Source: an uncultured Candidatus Melainabacteria bacterium (GTDB taxonomy: Bacteria > Cyanobacteriota > Vampirovibrionia > Gastranaerophilales > Gastranaerophilaceae). From it: a stretch of DNA of 46,091 nucleotides. The stretch lies in assembly GCA_934747335.1 (NCBI GenBank), contig CAKVGS010000014.1, positions 1 to 46,091 of the forward strand. The letters run 5' to 3'. The notes under the pieces are model-generated. The model made no database searches and had not been told where the DNA came from. It was given only the letters and a program-made list of their open reading frames with translations. Positions 1-7,804 of the stretch are shown in pieces; positions within the stretch are counted from its first letter, which is position 1; every line of letters starts with the position of its first letter. The translations under genes and the position numbers were made by a program.

Positions 1-1088
1 GGAACTTCTTTATTCCATCTTGGATATATAAGAACTGCTTTGTCTGTATTATGCAATAAACAATATGTTGAAACTTGGAAGACATCTGCATTTGAAAAAT
101 CATCTGTTCCTGTAAATATTTTATATTTTGTATCCAAAATAATTTTATCCTTGCCCTTCTCCGCAAAAATATCCACATAGGTATTTCTTTTTTTATTATC
201 ATCACCCGTTAATAAACGTTTGCCTTTTTGCGCCGTAAATGTCCACCCAAAATCTGATTCGTTCTTTTTCATTATTTCAAAAACAAATTCTTCAAATAGT
301 TTATTCATATCCCAAACGAGAGTAATATTTTCAAACTTGTTTTTTGATAAATCTACACTCGTTTGTTCTACAAACATTTTTGCTAAATTAAATGGTTTTC
401 TGAATAGTTCTTGATTGCGAGATAACTTTATTTTTTCTACCTTAAATCTATCAAAACGAACCAAACTTATATCAGAATAATAGTTCATTATAAACTTTAA
501 AGTTTTTTTATTGTAACTGTCATTTGAAATATTATATAAACACGTAGAAACAAATAAAAACAATTGATTTAAAATATTGTTTTCAGAAAATTCATCATAT
601 TCGCAATAAAATTTTGCTTGATTAGAGCTATTGTACCTAATATTTTCTATAAATTTTATTTTTCCTTTTAAATAGTTGAGATTATTTTCTTCTCTCACAT
701 ATTTTTTAGGTGTCAATCTCTTTAAACATTCAAAAAGTGATTTTGCGTATTCTCTTATAAGGATTTCAATGAATGGATTTTTGGCAGTTGATAATTTTGC
801 TTCATTACTTATTTTTATATCCAACTTTTTTGTATAAGAAAGCATAAAAATCAAATTCTTTAAAATATTTTCTTTGTCTTCATTATTGCATATTAATTTT
901 GGCAGAATCTGAAAATGAGTATTTTTGTATTTTATAACTCCAACCCAAGAAGTTGTCTCTATGCCATTATGTGCAACTTTTAAAACGGATGTTAATTTTT
1001 GGCATTCCAAGTAATTATGTAATTTTTCCAAATCACAATCTTTCAATATTTTTTTAGAATACTCTTTAACAACAATAGCTTCTGTCAT
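1..1088 (-). CDS. mcrC: McrC-like nuclease subunit of McrBC modified-DNA restriction system (partial)
   Basis: I translated this frame directly: it is open from an ATG at 1088 to the window edge (362 codons), so the C-terminus lies outside. McrC subunits join the McrB motor and cut DNA carrying modified cytosines. Visible features are a McrC-like core around residues 255-275 (VWDMNKLFEEFVFE) and a PD-(D/E)xK nuclease motif, with Asp at about 306 (YVDIF) and D-x-K at about 319-321 (LDTKYK). The start lies 8 bases after the mcrB stop, as expected for co-expressed partners. The family call rests on the motif and on the adjacent McrB. The missing C-terminus prevents a full-length check. Confidence 0.87.
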   Translation of the reverse strand, partial: MTEAIVVKEYSKKILKDCDLEKLHNYLECQKLTSVLKVAHNGIETTSWVGVIKYKNTHFQILPKLICNNEDKENILKNLIFMLSYTKKLDIKISNEAKLSTAKNPFIEILIREYAKSLFECLKRLTPKKYVREENNLNYLKGKIKFIENIRYNSSNQAKFYCEYDEFSENNILNQLFLFVSTCLYNISNDSYNKKTLKFIMNYYSDISLVRFDRFKVEKIKLSRNQELFRKPFNLAKMFVEQTSVDLSKNKFENITLVWDMNKLFEEFVFEIMKKNESDFGWTFTAQKGKRLLTGDDNKKRNTYVDIFAEKGKDKIILDTKYKIFTGTDDFSNADVFQVSTYCLLHNTDKAVLIYPRWNKEV

Positions 1089-1096
1089 TTGATTGC

Positions 1097-3247
1097 CTAT
1101 TTAAATTTTTCTTGATTTAATGCTTTTTCAAAATCTAAAACTTCATCAAATGTTTTAAATTCATATACAAAATCATCACATTCATTCTTTAACGCTTCTG
1201 GCACATCAAGTTTTTTGATAAACCCGGGAATGATTAATTTCAATTTTTCCCAATCGCAATAAAAATATTCATTTAATAATGGTAATATTTCACTAAACCA
1301 AATTTCTTTAAGTTCGTCAATTCCTGCATTTTCATATTTTGTTTTGATAAAATAACTATGTCCGATTTGATGGTCACGATCTAACAGAATTTTAATTTTT
1401 GTGTTTAAGTTTTCAAAAACATCTGCAAAATTTATTCCAAAATCAGCAACAAGTTCTCTTTTAGGCATCATTTCAAGAAACTTAAAACGACGACGTAAAG
1501 CAATATCTATTGATGCAATAGAACGGTCAGACGTGTTCATTGTGCCTAAAATATATAAATTGCTTGGAACTCCAAATTTTGATTTTGTGTATGGCAATGT
1601 TACGACAAGCTCTTCGTTTTTAGTTTTTGTATTTTCAAAAATTCTTTCTCCATTTGGAACAACCCTTTTATCAGGTTCTATTAAGGTAATAAGTTCCCCA
1701 AAAATTTTAGAAATATTGCCTCTGTTGATTTCATCAATTATTAACAAATAATTGTTACTTGGATCGGAATTTGCTTGTTGACAAATTTCTTTAAAAATCC
1801 CACGATTATATTCATAAGATATAGTTGAATTATCATCATCATTATTAATTTTTGGTTTTATTCCTTCAATAAATTCTTCATACGAATATGATTGATGGAA
1901 TGTAATAAATTTATAAAAATCTTCGATTTTTCGTTGTGAATTCTTTGCATTTAAAAATTCTAATTGATCAGCTAGATTTTCTTCAATAAATCTTATCCCA
2001 TCTTCGGTTAATGACCATTCTGAATTATTGTTTTTTTCAAAAATAAAAGGTGCCTGTCTGTTAGTATAGTTTACAGTTTGACAATCTGAAGGTGTATGCA
2101 TTTGCATCTGAGCCCATAATGCAGCTCTAATGTTCTTATTTTCTCGTGTTAATGAGAACACTTTAATAATTTTTTGTTCCATTAAATCTGCAACTTTGTA
2201 TTTTTTGTGTTTCCCATTTTGATACATCGATAATCCAATAGCAGAATACCAACTTAAATCTCTCACCACGTCATTAATTCTTTGTTCTTCATTATCAGCT
2301 TTTAAACCGGGATTCTGCCTAACTATATCAGTAATATATTCCCCTACACTAAAAGTCTTACCTGTTCCCGGAGGTCCATATAAAATTTGATTTAAAGGAA
2401 TATTTACCTGTGAATTATTCGATTTTTCTCCTAGTTGTTTTTTCATAAATACATCCTCTATTTTTAAGCAAAAATCTTTATATTTTGATTGGCTAATTTC
2501 AGTTAAAGTTTTTTGATTCCATTGCTTAATATCTAACACATTGAAATCCACATCATAAGTACCATTGTGTGTCCAATCTACTTTTCTGGTACTTTTATAT
2601 TCATTTCTATTTGTGTCATATATATAATCGGATTTAACAATTCCTCTTCCTATTAAAGCATCTTGTAATCCCTTTTTAACATAAACGATATCACCGACTT
2701 GCATTTCTTTTGCGAATTCCCAATTTGCCTTACTGTCGTTCTTCGGATATTCCGTTTTACTCTCTTCTTTTGTAATCTTGTCCGCAATTTCTGCTTGAGA
2801 AGAATATTTTGTTAAATCTCCAAGATAATCCCAGCCAATAGCCATGATGCCGTCTTTGTAAAATTCATCCCATTTATAGGATTTTTCACCAGCAGAATAA
2901 AGCCAATATTTTATATTATTAAAAAATGTATTTATATCAAATTTATCGATATATCTCTTAGGAAATGCAAAAATTTTAGAATTGTTGTATTTTTTAGACA
3001 CATCTTGTCCATTTCTTGTTGTAGTTCGTATTTGAGTTACTGTATTAGATTTCCAAAAATTATTTACATTAATATTAAATTCGTCAATAAGTTGATTGTT
3101 TGCATTAAATATTTTAACAATGACTATTTTATCTTCAAAAGCTTCTTTTTTAAAAGTATCGTCTTTCTGAGGATAAAAGTAATAATCATTGTAATTATCT
3201 TGCCTTTGTTTTGAAATTTTACAAATGCTTTCTGAGATATATGCCAT
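1097..3247 (-). CDS. mcrB: EVE-domain/McrB fusion: GTP-dependent AAA+ motor of McrBC restriction
   Basis: McrB recognises modified cytosine through its N-terminal domain and uses GTP hydrolysis to drive cleavage by McrC. Residues of about 115-265 look like an EVE/PUA-type modified-base reader (GIMAIGWDYLGDL, then VGDIVYVKKG and IGRGIV). The AAA+ part shows Walker A GPPGTGKT at about 291-298, the McrB-typical FHQSYSYEEFIEGIKP, Walker B LLIIDEINRGNISKIFGEL at about 501, and the family signature MNTSDRS at about 570, followed by ALRRRF. A longer frame starts with TTG at 3253. I prefer the ATG at 3247 because a GGA-type ribosome site sits 7 bases upstream of it. The specificity (which modified base is read) cannot be told from sequence. 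Confidence 0.92.
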   Translation of the reverse strand: MAYISESICKISKQRQDNYNDYYFYPQKDDTFKKEAFEDKIVIVKIFNANNQLIDEFNINVNNFWKSNTVTQIRTTTRNGQDVSKKYNNSKIFAFPKRYIDKFDINTFFNNIKYWLYSAGEKSYKWDEFYKDGIMAIGWDYLGDLTKYSSQAEIADKITKEESKTEYPKNDSKANWEFAKEMQVGDIVYVKKGLQDALIGRGIVKSDYIYDTNRNEYKSTRKVDWTHNGTYDVDFNVLDIKQWNQKTLTEISQSKYKDFCLKIEDVFMKKQLGEKSNNSQVNIPLNQILYGPPGTGKTFSVGEYITDIVRQNPGLKADNEEQRINDVVRDLSWYSAIGLSMYQNGKHKKYKVADLMEQKIIKVFSLTRENKNIRAALWAQMQMHTPSDCQTVNYTNRQAPFIFEKNNNSEWSLTEDGIRFIEENLADQLEFLNAKNSQRKIEDFYKFITFHQSYSYEEFIEGIKPKINNDDDNSTISYEYNRGIFKEICQQANSDPSNNYLLIIDEINRGNISKIFGELITLIEPDKRVVPNGERIFENTKTKNEELVVTLPYTKSKFGVPSNLYILGTMNTSDRSIASIDIALRRRFKFLEMMPKRELVADFGINFADVFENLNTKIKILLDRDHQIGHSYFIKTKYENAGIDELKEIWFSEILPLLNEYFYCDWEKLKLIIPGFIKKLDVPEALKNECDDFVYEFKTFDEVLDFEKALNQEKFK

Positions 3248-3305
3248 ATTCAATTCCTTTTTATTTAGGGTATCACAAACATGGATTTGAACATATCTTA
3301 AACAG

Positions 3306-3662
3306 CTATAAAACAGGGTTTGAATTAATTTGTCTGTTTATCCACTCCATAATCACAGAAACAAGATATTCTTGCTCGGCTTGAGTTAACTCTTTCCTTT
3401 TTGGAATTTTATGCCACTTTTCTATGCAACCACGACAGCAGGTTGCAGTTGCGTGTTGGACGATAAAGACAGGGTGTCCTCTCATTGGAGTTTGTTTACC
3501 GTCGTTTATTGGTTCAGAGGGAGCTACTCTGTCATGAATAAAAGCACAGGCATGAGAATAGATAGTATCAAGTCCTTTGTCCTTGATATATTCAAGCTCT
3601 TTTGCTCTGAGCTTGAATCTGCTCCTGAATTTTGATTTTGCAAGTCTGTCTAAAATATCCAT
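3306..3662 (-). CDS. DUF4186 family protein
   Basis: This 118-aa protein is full length for DUF4186, a family without an assigned function. The family hallmark is the HATATCCRGCIEKWHKIPK segment (about residues 70-88), whose Cys-Cys-x-x-Cys and two His residues could bind a metal. GKQTPMRGHPVFI just before it is also typical. It starts 5 bases downstream of the macro-domain stop, so the two are probably co-transcribed, and mcrB begins 58 bases after its stop. Its place between a macro hydrolase and McrBC suggests an accessory or stress/defence role, but that is inference from neighbours only. Confidence 0.85.
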   Translation of the reverse strand: MDILDRLAKSKFRSRFKLRAKELEYIKDKGLDTIYSHACAFIHDRVAPSEPINDGKQTPMRGHPVFIVQHATATCCRGCIEKWHKIPKRKELTQAEQEYLVSVIMEWINRQINSNPVL

Positions 3663-3667
3663 ATCCG

Positions 3668-4171
3668 TTAAGTCAAAATTCTTTTATAAATTTCTATAAT
3701 CGCATCATTAATATCAATAAAAATAACTTTTTCAAGGCAATTATTCTGTGAAGCAAACTCTTGAACTGTTTTAGTAGCAATTTGGCAAGCAGCTTCTAAC
3801 GGAAAACGATAAACACCGCAAGATATTGCAGGGAAAGCTATTGTTTTAATATTGTTTTCTTTTGCTAGAGTTAAAGCAGTTTCATAACACGATTTTAAAA
3901 GTTCTCTTTCGTTTTTATTTCCGCCACGCCAAACAGGTCCGACTGTGTGGATTACATATTTTGCCGGTAAATTATATCCTTTAGTAATTTTAGATTGACC
4001 AGTTTTACAACCATTAAGAGTCCTGCATTCTTCCAATAGCTCATATCCTGCTGCACGATGAATTGCTCCATCTACTCCGCCACCACCAAGCAAAGAAGTA
4101 TTTGCAGCATTTACTATCGCATCAACTTCTAACTTTGTTATATCACCTTTTAAAACTTCTATCTTTGTCAT
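3668..4171 (-). CDS. ymdB: Macro-domain (O-acetyl-)ADP-ribose hydrolase, YmdB-like
   Basis: Macro domains bind ADP-ribose; the YmdB/MacroD type removes it from proteins or hydrolyses O-acetyl-ADP-ribose. The whole 167-aa protein is one macro domain: GDITKLEVDAIVNAANTSL near the N-terminus, the loop LLGGGGVDGAIHRAAG, then HTVGPVWRGG and AFPAISCGVYRFP. The catalytic Asn and Asp of the MacroD type (NAANxxLLGGGGVDGAIH) are present. The open frame could begin at a GTG at 4213. I choose the ATG at 4171 because GGTGG precedes it by 7 bases and an extended -10 (TGCTATAAT) lies within the longer frame. It leads the DUF4186-mcrB-mcrC run. Confidence 0.9.
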   Translation of the reverse strand: MTKIEVLKGDITKLEVDAIVNAANTSLLGGGGVDGAIHRAAGYELLEECRTLNGCKTGQSKITKGYNLPAKYVIHTVGPVWRGGNKNERELLKSCYETALTLAKENNIKTIAFPAISCGVYRFPLEAACQIATKTVQEFASQNNCLEKVIFIDINDAIIEIYKRILT

Positions 4172-4193
4172 ATGCATTCCACCTTCAACATCA

Positions 4194-4202
4194 ATTATAG
4201 CA
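4194..4202 (-). promoter_or_regulatory. Extended -10 promoter for the macro-domain gene
   Basis: On the minus strand the sequence reads TGCTATAAT, a perfect -10 hexamer with the TG extension, ending 22 bases before the chosen ATG at 4171. No good -35 is seen (an extended -10 often needs none). This would start a transcript covering the macro, DUF4186, mcrB and mcrC genes. Confidence 0.6.
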
Positions 4203-4280
4203 CGCATTTTCACTTTTGACTTCTGTGTGTGAAATCTTGATTATTTTAAAAACTCAGTTTGGTATATCGAAAAATGCAAA

Positions 4281-4796
4281 TTAATTTTCCACCAAATTAG
4301 CCCAATGCCCTTTATTTAGGTTTCCATACAAAATTTCTGCTAATCTTGTCAATTTATAAATGTGGTCATCTTTTTTACTTAACTTTTTTGACAAGTCACA
4401 TTCATAATGACTCGAACATTTTGAACAATCATAATTTACTAATGAACAATCTTGATTATATTTTGTAAAATATCCATATTTTGCTACAAAAATTCTTCTT
4501 GCCAAAATGAGATTTTTTCTTAATTCTTGAATTGGTCGAATATAACCATTTAAGTATCTGTCAAACTCTTTTATAAAAAGGTTATCATCCAGTATAGTTA
4601 AACATAAGCGTTTTGAAAAACCACGCTTGCAAACATATTTTGGACATGGTATTTCTACTTTGACATTCTTGACAATTGTTCTAATATCAAAATCCCATTT
4701 TCTGGATTCATAATCTTTAATCATTCTCCTAAAATAATGCAAATAATCAATTTTACCGAAATTATTAAAAACTGTATGTCTAAGTGATGAAACCAT
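4281..4796 (-). CDS. Hypothetical Cys-rich protein, 171 aa
   Basis: I do not recognise a family. The start is well supported by AAAGGAGGT 6 bases before the ATG. The protein is basic and aromatic-rich, with eight or so cysteines in two clusters: CPKYVCKRGFSKRLC around residues 51-65, and CSLVNYDCSKCSSHYEC around 116-132. The second cluster resembles a zinc- or Fe-S-binding knuckle. It is separated from the macro gene by 109 bases that include the macro promoter, so it is probably a separate unit. It abuts the scarred repeat zone to its right and may be accessory. Confidence 0.7.
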   Translation of the reverse strand: MVSSLRHTVFNNFGKIDYLHYFRRMIKDYESRKWDFDIRTIVKNVKVEIPCPKYVCKRGFSKRLCLTILDDNLFIKEFDRYLNGYIRPIQELRKNLILARRIFVAKYGYFTKYNQDCSLVNYDCSKCSSHYECDLSKKLSKKDDHIYKLTRLAEILYGNLNKGHWANLVEN

Positions 4797-4952
4797 TTAA
4801 ACCTCCTTTTTACAATAATTGGACAAGCCCGTTTACAATCTACAAGCTTAATTTACCCCTTTTTATGATTTTATAAAAAGCAGTTTTATTTTTGAACACC
4901 ATTTAAACACCATTTAAAATTCCGCCAAAATTTTGAAATACTTCCGGCTTGG

Positions 4953-4993
4953 ATGTCAAACTCGGGATACTTTATCTCAAAATCCCTGACACA
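4953..4993 (+). repeat. 41-bp repeat, copy a (two TGTCAAACT-type units)
   Basis: This is the first of four co-oriented copies. Each copy is two ~20-bp units of the form TGTCAAACT-nnn-GATAC, with the units starting 21 bp apart. The second unit is the most diverged here (ATCTCAAAATCCCTGACACA). The shared sequence extends ~18 bp upstream (AAAATTTT...CTTCCG). The units start with TGT and end with ACA, as transposase-binding repeats at the ends of IS21, Tn7 or Mu-type elements do, but no transposase is present. Confidence 0.75.
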
Positions 4994-5038
4994 TTGCAAA
5001 TGTAATCTAAAGTAATTTTTATAAATTTCGGCAATGTA

Positions 5039-5155
5039 TGGTTTAGGAGACTCGAACTCCTGACTTTAATTATTCAATTGTCATACACAATTTAACTTTA
5101 TATTGAAGTAATATCAATATTTCTTAGTTACTTTGTATCATTTCAACACAGTCAT
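5039..5155 (-). repeat. tRNA-T-arm-like direct repeat, copy A (possible att remnant)
   Basis: Read on the minus strand, the downstream end is GTCAGGAGTTCGAGTCTCCT, nearly identical to the T-arm of the intact tRNA-Ala at 7805-7880 (GTCAGGAGTTCGAATCTCCT). No D-arm or acceptor partner exists, so it is not a functional tRNA. Upstream is a dyad, AATTG-TGTATGA-CAATT. This ~115-bp block is matched by a diverged copy at 5859-5979. It fits an attachment-site scar at a tRNA 3' end. Confidence 0.6.
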
Positions 5156-5192
5156 TTATTGAGTAAACAATCTAATAATTAAGGTTAACAAA

Positions 5193-5314
5193 TTAAGTCC
5201 ACCAATTAGTATGCCATTGTTTTAACAGTTTCCAAAACTTATCATAATGTTTTTGTTCAAAACGCATAAACTCTTTAAATTGTTCTTCACCGCATTCTTT
5301 GTCAATAAATTCTA
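5193..5314 (-). pseudogene. C-terminal fragment of an unknown gene
   Basis: An open frame without a start codon runs leftward to a TAA at 5193. It encodes about 39 residues of natural-looking protein (ends KFWKLLKQWHTNWWT). Its 5' end is lost at about 5311, exactly where the rightward fragment beginning at 5309 starts. I do not recognise the family. Confidence 0.45.
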
Positions 5315-5665
5315 TTTAAAAAATTAAGATATAAAAAGAATAAGGAAAATAAAGAAAAACTTGCTCCAAAATATAATGAAATTCAGGATATTGAATACAA
5401 ATTAGAAATAAGCGGTAAAAGTTTTTGTATAAATGAACTACAAGCTCGTGTCCTTGACTATTATCTGGAACATCCGGATTTTTCTGATTATAAAGAATTT
5501 GCAAATAAACTTGGTATTAGTAAAACTCGTTTTATTAGGGAAATTTGTTGTATTAATAATTTAACAGGCATTTTTAAAATTAAGAAAATAAGTGAAAATG
5601 GAATTGTTTTAAATGACTTGCTAGGCAAAGATTTACATTGCAAAATTTTAAAATCTTCCGACTAG
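5309..5665 (+). pseudogene. 5'-truncated gene, C-terminal ~118 codons, HTH-like segment
   Basis: The plus-strand frame is open from a stop at 5306-5308 to TAG at 5663-5665, with no ATG, GTG or TTG start in it, yet its composition is clearly coding. The product contains LQARVLDYYLEHPDFSDYKEFANKLGISKTRF, which resembles a helix-turn-helix of a regulator or replication protein. The 5' end is missing, and the cut coincides with the truncated leftward fragment at 5193-5314, so a deletion or insertion joined two broken genes here. One 41-bp repeat starts right after its stop. Confidence 0.55.
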
Positions 5666-5666
5666 C

Positions 5667-5707
5667 ATGTCAAACTCGTGATACTTTCTGTCAAACTCCC
5701 TGATACA
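5667..5707 (+). repeat. 41-bp repeat, copy b
   Basis: This copy begins 2 bases after the stop of the truncated plus-strand frame. Both units are well kept (TGTCAAACTCGTGATAC and TGTCAAACTCCCTGATACA). It is followed 43 bases later by copy c in the same orientation, making a local tandem. Confidence 0.8.
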
Positions 5708-5750
5708 CAACAATAATATGCACGATTTTATCGCTAGGCTTCCAACTTAC

Positions 5751-5791
5751 ATGTCAAACTTGCGATACTTTATGTCAAACTCTCTGATACA
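5751..5791 (+). repeat. 41-bp repeat, copy c
   Basis: Units TGTCAAACTTGCGATAC and TGTCAAACTCTCTGATACA sit 21 bp apart, preceded by CTTCCAACTTAC as in the other copies. It lies 67 bp before the tRNA-T-arm-like block at 5859. Confidence 0.8.
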
Positions 5792-5858
5792 CAGCATCTA
5801 TATGTTCTAATCTAACATACTTTTTCGGATTTCATTAAAATTTGTGATGGTCTCGTAT

Positions 5859-5979
5859 AGGTTGAGAGATTGGAACTCTCGACCTTATTATTTAATTGTC
5901 ATTCACAATTTAACTCTGTTTTAGGCATCTTTCAAGTGTTTAAAGCAATGATTTATCCCTTTTGTATCATTCGGACACA
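5859..5979 (-). repeat. tRNA-T-arm-like direct repeat, copy B, overlapping the phrB 3' end
   Basis: On the minus strand this reads from the last codons of phrB (TGTCCGAATGATACAAA) through a dyad (AATTG-TGAATGA-CAATT) to a T-arm-like stem-loop GAGAG-TTCCAAT-CTCTC. Copy A has AGGAG/CTCCT in the same stem, so the pairing is conserved by compensating changes. The conserved blocks in A and B occur in the same order, with similar spacing (94 versus 102 bases from the T-arm to GTATCATT). It has no D-arm, so it is not a working tRNA. Confidence 0.55.
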
Positions 5980-7238
5980 TATTTTTTCAAATAATTTGAT
6001 AAATCGCATTTTCTTTTTATGGCATTATAAGCCATTCGTCTTATTTTGCCTGTCACAGGATAATCAGTAAATGCTCTATCGTGCAAACCTCCTATTGCCC
6101 ATAAAATTCCGACGTAACCGTTTGCTGATGGTGCATCATAAGCATATTTATCGTTCAAATATATTGCAATTTTAAGAGCAACATCCGCTGAAATTGTCCA
6201 TTCCAATATCTTTTTAGCCCAATACATCCTTAAATATCCATGAATAATCCCATCTCGCATTAGCTGATTTTGTATCGCATTCCACAATTTATCATGAGTT
6301 TTTGCTGACTCCAATTCTTCCATTGTATAAATATACGGTCTAAAATCTTCTCTATGACTCTCTAAAGAATTTTTTGCCCAACTCGGGATACCCTTTAAAC
6401 TCTTAAACTGTTTATTATACAAACAAAAGTTATCTGCAAGTTCTTTCCTTACAATAAGTTCTTCTAAAAACGTCTCTTTGTTTTCTGCTGAAGCTCCTGA
6501 CTTTATAACCTCAATAGCAATTCTTTGACTTGAAATAAAACCCAAATTCAAATATTTTGACAAACCTGATAAAACATTTTTTGAAGGATTATTTTTAAAT
6601 GTCGCATAGTTTGTTAATTTATTTTTAATGAAATCTTCCAATACAAAATCCGCTTCGACCTTTTCGGTTGTTAAATTGTTAAATTCAGTTAAAAATGAGT
6701 AAATATTGTGATATATTTTCGCTCTTATATTTGCAGCAGAGTATTCTTGCTTATTTGAAACATACCTTGCAGGGACGATATTATGTCCGTCTATTTCAAT
6801 TACTTTAAAATCGACATTTTTTAGCCAAGCACGATTTAAAATCGGATTAAAATCAATAATTAAAAGTGGCGGATTTATTGTTTTTATAATTGCTAGCGGA
6901 GTTGTATCAATAATTTCAAAATCAAGATTTAACTTGGCAAAATTCTGTTGCACTTGTATAAGTTGTCGAATTATAAATTTTTCTTTAGGTAAATGTTCGT
7001 AATTAATTTTAGGATGAATAATTTTAAGCGGCAAGTTTAATTCTTTACTTTTTTGTAGGGCAAATTGCAGTGCAAAATTATCTTTTACCCTGATTTCTCT
7101 TTCGCAAAGATAAACAATCTCGCCTTTTTGAATTGGTTTATTGTTAACATCAAAAATACGTACAGGATTAACGGTGTTTTCTAATTCAAAATTCTGCGAA
7201 CAATAATTCAGCAATGTATTTTTTACTATCCTAGGCAT
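5967..7238 (-). CDS. phrB: Class II CPD photolyase
   Basis: The enzyme uses FAD and blue light to split cyclobutane pyrimidine dimers in DNA. The 423-aa length and motifs are those of class II photolyases: LSGLSKYLNLGFISSQRIA, FLEELIVRKELADNFC, then HDKLWNAIQNQLMRDG-IHGYLRMYWAKKILEW and the C-terminal IYLNDKYAYDAPSANGYVGILWAIGG. The N-terminus has the Rossmann-like antenna domain. It overlaps the tspO stop by 8 bases, so translation is probably coupled. Its last codons fall inside a repeated block (copy B), suggesting that a recombination junction touched the gene end without harming it. Confidence 0.92.
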   Translation of the reverse strand: MPRIVKNTLLNYCSQNFELENTVNPVRIFDVNNKPIQKGEIVYLCEREIRVKDNFALQFALQKSKELNLPLKIIHPKINYEHLPKEKFIIRQLIQVQQNFAKLNLDFEIIDTTPLAIIKTINPPLLIIDFNPILNRAWLKNVDFKVIEIDGHNIVPARYVSNKQEYSAANIRAKIYHNIYSFLTEFNNLTTEKVEADFVLEDFIKNKLTNYATFKNNPSKNVLSGLSKYLNLGFISSQRIAIEVIKSGASAENKETFLEELIVRKELADNFCLYNKQFKSLKGIPSWAKNSLESHREDFRPYIYTMEELESAKTHDKLWNAIQNQLMRDGIIHGYLRMYWAKKILEWTISADVALKIAIYLNDKYAYDAPSANGYVGILWAIGGLHDRAFTDYPVTGKIRRMAYNAIKRKCDLSNYLKKYVSE

Positions 7239-7620
7239 TTAATACAAGATATCCTATATTAAGATACGTTGCAAAAAGTATCCAAATCAGATACGGAATC
7301 AATATTAAGCCTGATATTTTTGAAACTTTATAAAAAGATTTGATGGTTAAAATCACAAAAATATCAAGCAAAATAATCACAATCAGAGCTAAAAACATAT
7401 TTTTTAAATAGAAAAATACGATAGCCCATAAAAGATTAAGAATAAGTTGGACAGCAAAATAAATATAGCCCGATTTTTTATTTTGTGCCGGTTTAAAAAG
7501 GTATAATAACAAAGCTACAAGCATTGAAAAATAAAGTATTGACCAAACTGGCGGAAAAATCCAATCAGGTGGTGCTAATGGTGGTTTTGTCAAATTGTAA
7601 TACCAAACAGATTTAAACAT
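7231..7620 (-). CDS. tspO: TspO/MBR family membrane protein
   Basis: TspO proteins are five-helix membrane proteins that bind tetrapyrroles and are linked to light and oxygen stress. This 129-aa protein has the family pattern: WYYNLTKPPLAPPDWIFPPVWSILYF in the first helix and loop, NLLWAIVFFYLKN in helix 3, and LIPYLIWILFATYLNIGYLVLN at the end. Five hydrophobic segments are visible. It shares 8 bases with phrB and probably forms a two-gene light-response operon with it. No convincing ribosome site is seen before the ATG at 7620. Confidence 0.9.
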   Translation of the reverse strand: MFKSVWYYNLTKPPLAPPDWIFPPVWSILYFSMLVALLLYLFKPAQNKKSGYIYFAVQLILNLLWAIVFFYLKNMFLALIVIILLDIFVILTIKSFYKVSKISGLILIPYLIWILFATYLNIGYLVLNA

Positions 7621-7725
7621 AGAATAATCTTAAATAACAATTACTGATAAATAATCCGATAATTGGATAAACTTTCAGACGAAGGCGGTAAAAGGGGAAA
7701 TTTTTAATCTTAACTTCCGATTAAA

Positions 7726-7766
7726 ATGTCAAACTTGGGATACTTTATGTCAAACTCCCTGATACA
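7726..7766 (+). repeat. 41-bp repeat, copy d
   Basis: The best-kept copy: TGTCAAACTTGGGATACTTT followed by ATGTCAAACTCCCTGATACA. It sits 39 bp beyond the 3' end of the intact tRNA-Ala, just past the tRNA terminator, matching the repeat-then-T-arm order of copies a and c. Confidence 0.8.
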
Positions 7767-7773
7767 AAACACT

Positions 7774-7796
7774 AAAAAAGAGCCTTTCGGCTCTTG
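7774..7796 (-). terminator. Intrinsic terminator of tRNA-Ala
   Basis: On the minus strand AAGAGCC-GAAA-GGCTCTT is followed by a T run (TTTTTAG). A GNRA-type tetraloop on a 7-bp stem 9 bases after the CCA end of tRNA-Ala makes a classic Rho-independent terminator. Confidence 0.85.
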
Positions 7797-7804
7797 ATTT
7801 TAAA

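Larger units (their letters stand above)
4797..5192. other. Repeat-bearing accessory spacer without an intact gene
   Basis: This stretch has no coding frame I believe in. It holds the upstream region of the Cys-rich gene, a 12-bp tandem duplication (AACACCATTTAA twice, near 4895-4918), one copy of the 41-bp repeat (4953-4993) and one tRNA-T-arm-like block (5039-5155). The density of repeats next to tRNA-Ala points to past integration and deletion. Confidence 0.6.

Noticed and set aside
5039..5155. A functional tRNA gene
   Set aside because: There is a T-arm-like and an anticodon-like stem, but no D-arm, no U33 before the would-be anticodon and no paired acceptor stem.
5316..5504. A 62-aa leftward frame
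   Set aside because: It is the antisense shadow of the truncated plus-strand coding frame 5309-5665.
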